Below the pieces are notes generated by a model, which saw only the letters and a list, made by a program, of their open reading frames with translations, had not been told where the DNA came from and searched no databases. DNA of 64,000 nucleotides from Roseicyclus salinarum (GTDB taxonomy: Bacteria; Pseudomonadota; Alphaproteobacteria; Rhodobacterales; Rhodobacteraceae): positions 124,001 to 188,000 of the forward strand of contig NZ_JARRSA010000002.1 in the NCBI RefSeq assembly GCF_029624655.1, written 5' to 3'. The number at the start of each line of letters is the position of its first letter. The stretch's first letter is position 1. Below, piece by piece: positions 53,367-61,213 of this stretch. The position numbers and the translations under genes were made by a program.

Positions 53367-55643
53367 ATGAGCCGTTTCGCCGCGCCGATATCCGAAGCCA
53401 TCTGGGACATGAAATACCGCTTCAAATCGGCGGAGGGCGCGGCGCTCGACCAGAGCGTCGAGGACACGTGGCGCCGGATCGCCCGCGCGCTCGCCTCGGT
53501 CGAGGCCGCGCCCGAGACGTGGGAGCCGCGGTTCTACGAGGCACTCGAGGATTTCCGCTACCTGCCCGCCGGCCGGATCGTCGCCGGCGCGGGGACGGGG
53601 CGGTCCGTGACGCTGTTCAACTGCTTCGTGATGGGAACGATCCCGGATTCGATGGCGGGCATCTTCGAAAGCCTCAAGGAAGCGGCGCTGACGATGCAGC
53701 AGGGCGGGGGGATCGGCTACGACTTCTCGACCATCCGTCCCAAGGGCGCGCCCGTGTCGGGCGTGGCGGCGGACGCATCCGGCCCGCTCAGCTTCATGGA
53801 CGTCTGGGACGCGATGTGCCGCACGATCATGTCGGCCGGCTCGCGGCGCGGCGCGATGATGGCCACGATGCGCTGCGACCATCCCGACATCGAGGCCTTC
53901 ATCGCCGCCAAGGCCGACCCTGCCCGCCTGCGCATGTTCAACGTGAGCGTGCTGGCCACCGACGCCTTCATGCAGGCGGTGAAGGAGGACGGCCCGTGGG
54001 AGCTGGTGTTCGACGGGCAGGTCTACAGGACGGTGCGGGCCCGCGACCTGTGGAACAAGATGATGCGCGCGACCTACGATTACGCCGAGCCCGGCGTGAT
54101 CTTCATCGATCGCATCAACGCCGAGAACAACCTGTCCTACGCCGAGGAGATCGCCGCGACCAATCCCTGCGGCGAACAGCCCCTGCCGCCCTACGGCGCC
54201 TGCCTGCTGGGGTCGATCAACCTCGCGCGGCTCGTGCGGGAGCCTTTCGCGGACGCCGCGCGGATCGACGACGACGAGCTTTCGGACCTCGTGGGGACGG
54301 CGATCCGCATGATGGACAACGTGGTCGACGCGAGCCGCTTCCCGCTCGAGGCGCAGGCGCAGGAGGCGCAGGCGAAACGCCGGATTGGCCTCGGCGTGAC
54401 GGGCCTTGCCGACGCGCTCGCCATGACGGGCCTGCGCTACGGCTCGCCCGAGGCGGTGGCGCGGACCGGCGACTGGATGCGCCTGATCGCCAACGCCGCC
54501 TATCGCGCCTCGGCGCTGATCGCGGGCGAGAAGGGGGCCTTTCCGCTCTATGACGCGGAGGCCTACGCGAATGCGCCGATGATCCGCCGCCTCGACCCCG
54601 AGGTGCGGGCGCTGATCGCCGAGCACGGGCTGCGGAACGCGCTTCTGACCTCGGTCGCGCCGACCGGCACGATCAGCCTTTTCGCCGGCAATGTCTCGTC
54701 GGGGATCGAGCCGGTCTTCGCCACCTCCTACACGCGCAAGGTGATGCAGCCCGACGGGTCGCGCACCGAGGAGGAGGTGGTGGACTACGCCGTCCAGATG
54801 TGGCGCGACCTTCACGGCGACGCCGACCTGCCAGAGCAGTTCGTCACGGCGCAGGACCTTGCGCCGATGGACCACGTCCACATGCAGGCCGCCGCCCAGC
54901 CCTGGGTGGACAGCTCGATCTCCAAGACGATCAACGTGCCGGCCGACATCGACTTCGAGGCGTTCAAGGACGTCTACCTCGAGGCCTACGAGACGGGCTG
55001 CAAGGGCTGCACGACCTATCGCCCGAACGACGTTACGGGGAGCGTGCTGAGTGTTGCGGAGGACAAGGGCAAGGCCGGCGGCGCGGTAGCCACCGAGACG
55101 GCTTCGGACGGCGAGGTCATCTACATGTCCGAGCCCCTCGACCGTCCACAATCCCTCGAGGGCCATACCTACAAGCTCAAGTGGCCCGGCAGCGACCACG
55201 CGCTCTACATCACGATCAACGACATCATCCTGAACGGCCACCGCAGGCCTTTCGAGATCTTCATAAATTCCAAGAACATGGAGCACTACGCCTGGATCCT
55301 CGCGCTGACCCGGATGATCTCGGCGGTGTTCCGGCGCGGCGGCGACGTGTCGTTCGTGGTGGAGGAACTGAAGGCCGTCTTCGACCCGCGCGGCGGGGCG
55401 TGGATGGGCGGCAAGTATGTCCCGTCCATCCTTGCCGCGATCGGCGGCGTGATCGAGCGGCACCTGATTTCCATCGGCTTCATCGACGGCGAGGGCATGG
55501 GCCTGAAGTCCGATCCGCAGGCCGAGGTCGTCAACCTCGGCCGTCCCCGAGGCCCGGCCTGCCCTGCCTGCGGCCAGTACGACATGCGGATGGTCGAAGG
55601 TTGCCTGACCTGCGCCAATTGCGGCCACTCCAAGTGCGGCTAA
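53367..55643 (+). CDS. nrdJ: Adenosylcobalamin-dependent ribonucleoside-diphosphate reductase (class II)
   Basis: 758 residues. MQQGGGIGYDFS, the active-site loop NPCGEQPLPPYGAC, the first redox Cys in LFNCFVMG, and SVAPTGTISLFAGN are class II RNR landmarks. The C-terminus carries a CPACG...CLTCANCG zinc ribbon. It makes deoxyribonucleotides using B12, without oxygen. Divergent from the DUF1489 gene. A strong terminator lies ~90 bp past the stop; the DNA beyond differs in composition. Confidence 0.95.
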   Translation: MSRFAAPISEAIWDMKYRFKSAEGAALDQSVEDTWRRIARALASVEAAPETWEPRFYEALEDFRYLPAGRIVAGAGTGRSVTLFNCFVMGTIPDSMAGIFESLKEAALTMQQGGGIGYDFSTIRPKGAPVSGVAADASGPLSFMDVWDAMCRTIMSAGSRRGAMMATMRCDHPDIEAFIAAKADPARLRMFNVSVLATDAFMQAVKEDGPWELVFDGQVYRTVRARDLWNKMMRATYDYAEPGVIFIDRINAENNLSYAEEIAATNPCGEQPLPPYGACLLGSINLARLVREPFADAARIDDDELSDLVGTAIRMMDNVVDASRFPLEAQAQEAQAKRRIGLGVTGLADALAMTGLRYGSPEAVARTGDWMRLIANAAYRASALIAGEKGAFPLYDAEAYANAPMIRRLDPEVRALIAEHGLRNALLTSVAPTGTISLFAGNVSSGIEPVFATSYTRKVMQPDGSRTEEEVVDYAVQMWRDLHGDADLPEQFVTAQDLAPMDHVHMQAAAQPWVDSSISKTINVPADIDFEAFKDVYLEAYETGCKGCTTYRPNDVTGSVLSVAEDKGKAGGAVATETASDGEVIYMSEPLDRPQSLEGHTYKLKWPGSDHALYITINDIILNGHRRPFEIFINSKNMEHYAWILALTRMISAVFRRGGDVSFVVEELKAVFDPRGGAWMGGKYVPSILAAIGGVIERHLISIGFIDGEGMGLKSDPQAEVVNLGRPRGPACPACGQYDMRMVEGCLTCANCGHSKCG

Positions 55644-55732
55644 GCACTGGACGAGCGTTTTGAAGCTATTGCCACTACCAATTAGTGGCCACCGGCGGGC
55701 TTCGGAGGTCCATTTCGCAAACGAATAAGGTC

Positions 55733-55766
55733 AATCGGGCGTAGGCGCCCGATTTTCCGTTTTTTC
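55733..55766 (+). terminator. Rho-independent terminator after nrdJ
   Basis: 9-bp stem (55733-55741 with 55746-55754), loop TAGG, followed by TTCCGTTTTTT. Perfect pairing with a T run. Confidence 0.85.
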
Positions 55767-56023
55767 GGCCTTTTCTCGCGGGAACGAGGGTTCGACTCTG
55801 TCCTGAGGGATATAGGCATCGGAAGCAGGCGGCAGAAACGATTTTCGTAAACTTTCTCAGGCTTGATCGTGGCCGTGGCGTTCTTGGGTTGGCGGCGTAG
55901 TTTCCGCCGCCGGTTATCGCGAGCCACTTCTCCGGAACGAGCACAACAGCGACTTTTTCGAAGTCTGGCCGTGAAGTTGATGTACAATGTCGGCATGCCT
56001 TGCACCAACGAGCGCAAGGCATA

Positions 56024-56050
56024 CAAAAAGGGCGGCTTTCGCCGCCCTCG
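56024..56050 (-). terminator. Rho-independent terminator of the small-gene cluster
   Basis: AGGGCGGC (56029-56036) pairs with GCCGCCCT (56041-56048). Read on the minus strand the stem is followed by TTTTTG. It lies 22 bp past the stop of the gene ending at 56072. Confidence 0.85.
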
Positions 56051-56071
56051 TCCGAGATGTCCGAGTATTTG

Positions 56072-56470
56072 TTATTGTGATCGCCAGAGCTTCAGCGCGT
56101 CTTCGATGCGCGTATAGGCTTGGATGACTTCGTGCTTCGAGTGATGGCCGTCGCAAAACTGATGGCCGTAGGTGTCTGCGCGGGTGTCTTCGATCCTGTA
56201 GCCGAGCGCGAGAAACGCCTCGTGCGCCGCCTCGGTCAGTCGCGCTGGATGGCGCGGCGAAGTGATGACAGTCACGCCGGCGATCTCCGGTCCGATCTGC
56301 GTGTAGTGCCGGTCCACCCAGACGTGAACACGAGACAGGCTGTGCTTCTCGATGAGCCACAGCGTCACGTCGCAGATGTCCTGCTCCATCCCGAACTGAT
56401 CGGGATGGACGCTCAAGCGGCGCCGGCGCGCCAGCTGAAGGACACAGCGTGCCCCGGTCTCAGTCGGCAT
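56072..56470 (-). CDS. Hypothetical protein (island)
   Basis: 132 residues from the ATG at 56470, inside the end of the upstream gene (11-bp overlap). The middle part is well formed (DVTLWLIEKHSLSRVHVWVDRHYTQ would be a strand-helix unit) and the C-terminal half is His-rich (TYGHQFCDGHHSKHEV). I recognise no family. The overlap with the upstream gene and the terminator downstream support a real operon-end gene. Confidence 0.6.
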   Translation of the reverse strand: MPTETGARCVLQLARRRRLSVHPDQFGMEQDICDVTLWLIEKHSLSRVHVWVDRHYTQIGPEIAGVTVITSPRHPARLTEAAHEAFLALGYRIEDTRADTYGHQFCDGHHSKHEVIQAYTRIEDALKLWRSQ

Positions 56471-56810
56471 GGCGGAATCGCCCGAGAAGCTCGCTGACGC
56501 GCGCGCCATGCCACCGGGTCATGTCGGAAGCTGGCAGGCCCCTCACATGCCCGATCCTGTCGAGCGACGTCGGCGCCTGGTCGGCCAGGATACGACGGAT
56601 ATCGCGCAGCGCGGCCTCGACGGCATCGGCATCCGGGATAGGCTGCCCGAAGGCACCATGCAGATCGCAGAGCGCCGCGAACCCACTCGGATCATCGAGC
56701 GCGTCGAGCAGGTCGCAGAGGCTCGCACCATGGCGGCGGAGGTGCTGCTCCACCGCATAGGCGGCGCCAAGACGCGCCTCGGCGGTGTCGATTGTGGTGG
56801 TGTTGAGCAT
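56460..56810 (-). CDS. Hypothetical protein (island), alpha-helical
   Basis: 116 residues from the ATG at 56810, chosen because GGGAG is six bases upstream; the frame stays open to 56870. Predicted almost entirely helical, acidic. The segment VEQHLRRHGASLCDLLDALDD resembles the N-terminal part of the protein at 57120-57533 (AQFDKHGSALCNAAGLIDGD), so the two may be distant paralogues. No known family. Confidence 0.6.
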   Translation of the reverse strand: MLNTTTIDTAEARLGAAYAVEQHLRRHGASLCDLLDALDDPSGFAALCDLHGAFGQPIPDADAVEAALRDIRRILADQAPTSLDRIGHVRGLPASDMTRWHGARVSELLGRFRHAD

Positions 56811-57119
56811 GATGATCTCCCTTTCATGCGGTTCGGAAACGGTGCTGGGTGCCTGATTCATCGGCGTCATGTTCCGTCGCGGGGAGACGCGGGGGCGTTG
56901 GCAGGGTCCTTTCGGTTGGTTGCGAAGCTGGTCTTGGGTGCTGGTGACGAGAACATTGGTCGTTCATCGGGATGACGAAGAGGAAATCTGCTGGGGGCAT
57001 GGTTTTTTCTGTTCCTGGACCGTGCCGCCGCCGTCGGTGCCCTGTCGGAAGACTGCGCTTTGCGGTCATCCCGGAGCATGACGCCGACCGTGCAAACTGC
57101 GCATGGTCGGCGCCGCAGT
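56811..57119. other. 309-bp gap between two small island genes
   Basis: Short open frames exist, one of ~81 codons on the minus strand (56824-57069), but it has no ribosome site and a low-complexity composition. Probably a leader or promoter region for the 56460 gene. No clear hairpin seen. Confidence 0.45.
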
Positions 57120-57533
57120 TCAGGCCGCGTCCTGCACCGGGAGGGCAAGTGCCAGCGCATCCCGCTCATCGTCCAGTTCTCCGATCTCGACCAGGAGGTC
57201 GTAGAGCCGGTCAGTGAGAAGGCAGAGCTCTTCCACCTCCGGGCTCGCGGGATCGAGAAAAACCCAGGACGAAAGGTCGGGTTCGAACTCATCGATGACC
57301 GGGTCGAGAGACAAAAGGCGGTGCAGATCGACCAGCCTGCGGCGCGTCGCCCAGTCCAGGCGCGCGGCTTCGCGCAAGCGGGATATGAGGCGCAGGACAC
57401 GGGCCGTTCCGGCGTCGCCGTCGATCAGGCCCGCGGCGTTGCACAGCGCGGAACCGTGCTTGTCAAATTGCGCGCGAACGGCAGCGAGTTGCAGATCTGC
57501 GGACAGGGTCTTCGTCGGGAACTTACGCAGCAT
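57120..57533 (-). CDS. Hypothetical protein (island), alpha-helical
   Basis: 137 residues; AAGGAGG before the ATG at 57533 decides the start. Helical and acidic at the C-terminus (LLVEIGELDDERDALALALP). It shares an HGxxLC helix with the next small gene. No recognised family. It is divergent from the helicase gene at 57763; a palindrome lies between them. Confidence 0.65.
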   Translation of the reverse strand: MLRKFPTKTLSADLQLAAVRAQFDKHGSALCNAAGLIDGDAGTARVLRLISRLREAARLDWATRRRLVDLHRLLSLDPVIDEFEPDLSSWVFLDPASPEVEELCLLTDRLYDLLVEIGELDDERDALALALPVQDAA

Positions 57534-57697
57534 GGTGGTCCTCCTTGGTTGCGCGTCTGCCGTTCGTGGCAGCATCAAGCCTGTCCGCAGTCGTTTCCGG
57601 GGGGCCTCCTTCTCATCTCTTGGGCTCGCTGGTCTTTGTATCGGTCCTCGAAATGGAGATTGGCCAATAGTCTGCGGGGCGAAGAAAAAAGTTCGCC

Positions 57698-57712
57698 ATT
57701 GCCCGTGGCAAT
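57698..57712. promoter_or_regulatory. Palindrome ATTGCC-CGT-GGCAAT, possible operator
   Basis: Perfect 6-bp arms around CGT, 51 bp before the helicase ATG and 165 bp from the divergent small gene. No regulator gene is recognised nearby. Confidence 0.35.
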
Positions 57713-57762
57713 CGGGTGTCCCGGCCCAGCAAGTCGCCGGTCAGATGCATTCTCGGAAATAA

Positions 57763-60700
57763 ATGAACAGGGCAGGCGCCCATTCGCGCTTCAAATGCGT
57801 CCCGAAAGGTTCCCGGCTGTCCGAAATCTGCTACACCTTGGAAAAGACTGGTAGTTTGGTGCAAATGAACCTCGCCTCAAAACCTTTCCTGAGGTTCCTG
57901 GTTGACCCTCTCGGCCGACATCCAAGGTCCCTAACTCTGCAAGACAGGGGCATTGCGGCACGCGGGGCGGGTTCGCCCCGCATAGGGTTTGACGCTCTCG
58001 CAGCGCGACCCTCAGTGAAGAAAGGCCTTCTTTCGTCGTCGCTATCGCTCGATCTTGGTGGCGGCGGCAACCTGACCTTGCCAGCGGTGGATGCCTCTGC
58101 GGCCAGAACCTTCGCAGAGGCGGTTACGACCGCCTGGACGAATTTCAATTGGGCGGAGCTGCAAAAGGAAGACGCAGCGGTCCGGCGCATCCTTCACACG
58201 CTCGATGCGCTCAAGGTGCCGGATGTTTATCCTGCCGCATGCCACGTAGCGCCGCTGGCGCGCGACGCTGCCGATCTAAACAGCCGTGTGCTTTCCAAGC
58301 TGAACGCGGAGGCCGTCGGCAACGAGGTGATGTCCCGGATCGCCCCTATCGTGGCCTTCGCTGCCGATCCGAACACCGTCCGGGACGCGGCTATCGAGAC
58401 GTTCGTGGAAGCTCAGCTGCTTCGGTGGAAAGACTTCTTCGACACGGTCGAATCCATGCCGCTGACACCGGAGCAGCGCCTGTCGGTGGTCGTCGACGAG
58501 GACGCAACGTTGGTTCTGGCCGGCGCGGGGTCCGGCAAGACCAGCGTTATCACGGCCAAGGCCGCATACCTGGTGAAGGCGGAGATACGGAAGCCAAGCG
58601 AGCTCCTGCTCCTGGCCTTCGCCAAAGATGCTGCAACCGAGATGTCCGAGCGCATCGAGGCGCGGTGCGGGGTCCCCGTGGCGGCGCGCACCTTCCACGC
58701 ATTGGCCTACGAGATCATCGGTGAAGTGGAGGGGGAGAAGCCCCCCTTGGCGCCGACCGCGACGGACGACAAGGCCTTCCTATCCCTCATGAAGGAGATC
58801 CTTCGGCACATCGTCGCGACCGCCAGTGACATCGCGCAAACCGTGATCGGCTGGTTCGCCGGTTTCTTCGACGACTTCCCGACAGAGTGGGACTTCAAGA
58901 CGAAGCACGAATGGTATGCGCAGATCGAAAGCCGCAACCTGCGGACGCTGCAAGGCGAGACGGTGAACAGCTTCGAAGAGCTTCTGATCGCCAACTGGCT
59001 GTTCCGGAACGGCATCGCCTACGAATACGAGCCGAACTACGAGCACAAGCTCCAGAAGACCGGGCGTCGCGTCTACACGCCCGATTTCCGGCTGATCGAG
59101 AGCGGCGTCTACATCGAGCATTTCGGCGTGCGCAAGAAACGCGGCAGGGATGGTAAGGAGGAGTTGACCACGGCGCCCTATATCGACCGCGATGAATACC
59201 TTGAGGGCATGGATTGGAAGCGGCAAGTCCATGCCGAGCACGAGACGATTCTGGTCGAAACCTACAGCTGGGAGCGTGAAGAGGGGCGACTGCTCGAGGC
59301 TCTTGCCGAAAAGCTCAAACCCCACGTCACGCTCCGGCCGATCCCGGACATCGAGGTCTACGACCGTGTGGCCGAGGTCGGCGTGGTCGACAGCTTTACC
59401 TCGCTGATGGGCACCTTCCTGCGTCACTTCAAGAACGGCGGCTACCGGGTTGAGGACTGTTCGGACAAGGCGCAAACGCTGGAGATGGGGAAGCGTGCCG
59501 AAGCATTCCTGAAGATCTTCGGCGCCGTTTTCCGGGAGTATCAGTCCCGCCTGGGCGATCGGATCGACTTCGAGGACATGGTGAACCGCGCCACGGCCCT
59601 CGTCGAAAGCGGGCGCTATCAGAGCCCGTTCAAGCATATCCTCGTCGACGAGTTTCAGGACATCTCCACCGGGCGAGCTAAACTTATCCAGGCACTCAAG
59701 CGCCAGCACTCCGACGTTAAGGTGTTCGCCGTCGGCGATGACTGGCAGTCGATCTACCGCTTCGCTGGGTCGGACATTCACATCATGCGCAACTTCGGTG
59801 CGGAGTTCGGCGGGACCTATGCAGGAGCCACTGGTGTCCATCGCACCGTCGACCTCGGCCGGACCTTCCGATCAGTCGACAAGATCGCCCTTGCGGCCCG
59901 TCGCTTCGTTCTGCGCAACCCGGCACAGATCACTAAGACGGTGATACCGGCAGGCGAGACGGACGAGCCTTCGATCAAGATCGCCTGGACGCGCCGCGAC
60001 ACCGGGGAGACGGTTTTGAACGACGCCGTGGCTGGTCTTGCCGCCACAGAAGGAAAGGGTGGCGGGAAGCCGTCAATCCTGATCCTCGGTCGATATCGGT
60101 TCCTGAGGCCCGATGTCGGGCGGCTTCAGCGCCAGAACTCTGGTGCCACGACCTCCTTCAAGACCATCCATGCCTCGAAGGGGCTGGAGGCGGATCACGT
60201 CATCATCCTCGGAGCCGACAACGCCAAGATGGGCTTCCCGTCGATGATCGTCGACGACCCACTGCTCAGCCTGGTATCGCCCGAGGCTGAGCCATATCCG
60301 AATGCCGAGGAGCGTCGCGTCATGTATGTCGCCATGACCCGGGCCCGGCGAACAGTGACCATTCTTGCCTCCGAAGCGCGCCCCTCCGTCTTCGTCGAGG
60401 AGCTGATAAAAGAGCCCGAATTTGGCGTGGTTGTGCCGTTGGAGGCCCAGAAGCACACCCACACCTGTCCGGGTTGCGGCGGGCGTTTGCTCCACATGGC
60501 AGGCAAGGACGGCCGCGACTGGTATCGCTGCGAGCATGTGAAGCTGTGCGGCAGTCGCATGCCGGCATGTCCCGCCTGCGGTGTCGGCTTTCCGGTCCGT
60601 TCCCGAACCAGTGGGGACCTTGTTTGCGGTGATTGCGGCGAGACGCAACAGGCCTGCCCAAGTTGCGATGTAGGATGGCTTGTCGAGCGCCGTGGCCGCT

Positions 60701-60771
60701 ATGGAGCATTCCTCGGCTGTGTCCGCTTCCCGGACTGCGATGGCAAAGCGAAGCTGCAGAAAAGTGCATGA
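57763..60771 (+). CDS. HelD-family (helicase IV) UvrD-type DNA helicase with inserted nuclease-like domain and topoisomerase zinc fingers
   Basis: 1002 residues. The core aligns by eye with E. coli helicase IV: Walker A LAGAGSGKTS near 255, AARTFHALAYEII, Walker B ILVDEFQDIS near 626, FAVGDDWQSIYRFAGSD, TIHASKGLEADHVII and NAEERRVMYVAMTRAR. Inserted between the first motifs and Walker B (about residues 405-535) is a segment with FEELLIANWL, YTPDF near 438 and YIEHFG near 450, the layout of a PD-(D/E)XK nuclease. The C-terminus (900-1000) has Cys4 ribbons (CPGCGGRLL, CPSCDVGWL) like those of topoisomerase I. Start uncertain: ATG 57763 or 57865. E. coli helicase IV lacks the insert and the fingers. 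Probably repair or defence. Confidence 0.88.
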   Translation: MNRAGAHSRFKCVPKGSRLSEICYTLEKTGSLVQMNLASKPFLRFLVDPLGRHPRSLTLQDRGIAARGAGSPRIGFDALAARPSVKKGLLSSSLSLDLGGGGNLTLPAVDASAARTFAEAVTTAWTNFNWAELQKEDAAVRRILHTLDALKVPDVYPAACHVAPLARDAADLNSRVLSKLNAEAVGNEVMSRIAPIVAFAADPNTVRDAAIETFVEAQLLRWKDFFDTVESMPLTPEQRLSVVVDEDATLVLAGAGSGKTSVITAKAAYLVKAEIRKPSELLLLAFAKDAATEMSERIEARCGVPVAARTFHALAYEIIGEVEGEKPPLAPTATDDKAFLSLMKEILRHIVATASDIAQTVIGWFAGFFDDFPTEWDFKTKHEWYAQIESRNLRTLQGETVNSFEELLIANWLFRNGIAYEYEPNYEHKLQKTGRRVYTPDFRLIESGVYIEHFGVRKKRGRDGKEELTTAPYIDRDEYLEGMDWKRQVHAEHETILVETYSWEREEGRLLEALAEKLKPHVTLRPIPDIEVYDRVAEVGVVDSFTSLMGTFLRHFKNGGYRVEDCSDKAQTLEMGKRAEAFLKIFGAVFREYQSRLGDRIDFEDMVNRATALVESGRYQSPFKHILVDEFQDISTGRAKLIQALKRQHSDVKVFAVGDDWQSIYRFAGSDIHIMRNFGAEFGGTYAGATGVHRTVDLGRTFRSVDKIALAARRFVLRNPAQITKTVIPAGETDEPSIKIAWTRRDTGETVLNDAVAGLAATEGKGGGKPSILILGRYRFLRPDVGRLQRQNSGATTSFKTIHASKGLEADHVIILGADNAKMGFPSMIVDDPLLSLVSPEAEPYPNAEERRVMYVAMTRARRTVTILASEARPSVFVEELIKEPEFGVVVPLEAQKHTHTCPGCGGRLLHMAGKDGRDWYRCEHVKLCGSRMPACPACGVGFPVRSRTSGDLVCGDCGETQQACPSCDVGWLVERRGRYGAFLGCVRFPDCDGKAKLQKSA

Positions 60772-61213
60772 CCTGCTTTAAGAGCCCGATCCAGCCATTG
60801 ATACGACCTCTGACGAAGGTTGGTAGGTAGCGCGTTCCGGCGGTTCGTGGCTGTCGCCGAGAACCGCGGCCCCCATCCGGCTCAACGGACAAGTCGTGCC
60901 TGGCCCTTTCCGGCCATTGGCTCCATCCACGAAATTTACGGTGCAGCTTCACACGATCGGCAGTTCTTCTATCGCGCAACACTTTCGAAGGAAGACTGTC
61001 GGTAGTGCGGACAAGCCGACGGTGCGTCGAGGCATGGATCAAGGTCGAAAGCAGCCGCCATTTTGTGGTCTGCTACACAAGGCGACCGGCAAGAAAATCA
61101 TTTCGACCCTTTGCGGCAAGGTGCTGACTATGACCATGAGTCGGAACCGACTACTCTTTTTCTAACACCTTGGAACGCCTCAGTCCGCGTTCAAACTGAC
61201 GAAGGGGCATGTA
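60772..61213. other. 442-bp gap between helicase and OLD genes
   Basis: No gene recognised; open frames up to 89 codons have no domain or ribosome site. A weak hairpin with a T run lies at 61139-61162. The gap separates the HelD-like gene from the OLD-UvrD pair, which therefore probably has its own promoter here. Confidence 0.5.
61139..61162 (+). terminator. Weak hairpin with T run
   Basis: AGTCG-GAAC-CGACT (61139-61152) followed by ACTCTTTTTC. Only 5 bp of stem, so a marginal terminator. Confidence 0.3.

Larger units (their letters stand above)
55644..56071. other. 428-bp non-coding boundary region rich in hairpins
   Basis: No convincing gene: a ~115-codon open frame on the minus strand lacks a domain and is crossed by terminators. 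Contents in order: GCCACTA-N5-TAGTGGC (55671-55689), a strong plus-strand terminator (55733-55766), a stretch with GGTTCGACTC near 55797 that does not fold as a tRNA arm, a 9-bp inverted repeat ATGCCTTGC/GCAAGGCAT (55995-56022) and a minus-strand terminator (56024-56050). The composition is clearly less GC-rich than to the left. Confidence 0.6.

Noticed and set aside
55790-55812. GGTTCGACTC resembling a tRNA T-loop, as a possible tRNA or attachment-site remnant
   Set aside because: The flanking bases do not pair into a T-stem, and no acceptor stem or other arm is found around it.
55675-56022. ~115-codon minus-strand open frame after nrdJ
   Set aside because: It crosses a strong terminator and inverted repeats, has no ribosome site, and shows no recognisable domain.
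56824-57069. 81-codon minus-strand open frame between two small island genes
   Set aside because: No ribosome site before the ATG and no recognisable domain; it probably lies in a leader region.
60896-61165. 89-codon open frame between the HelD-like and OLD genes
   Set aside because: No ribosome site, no domain, and it runs into a weak terminator-like hairpin.
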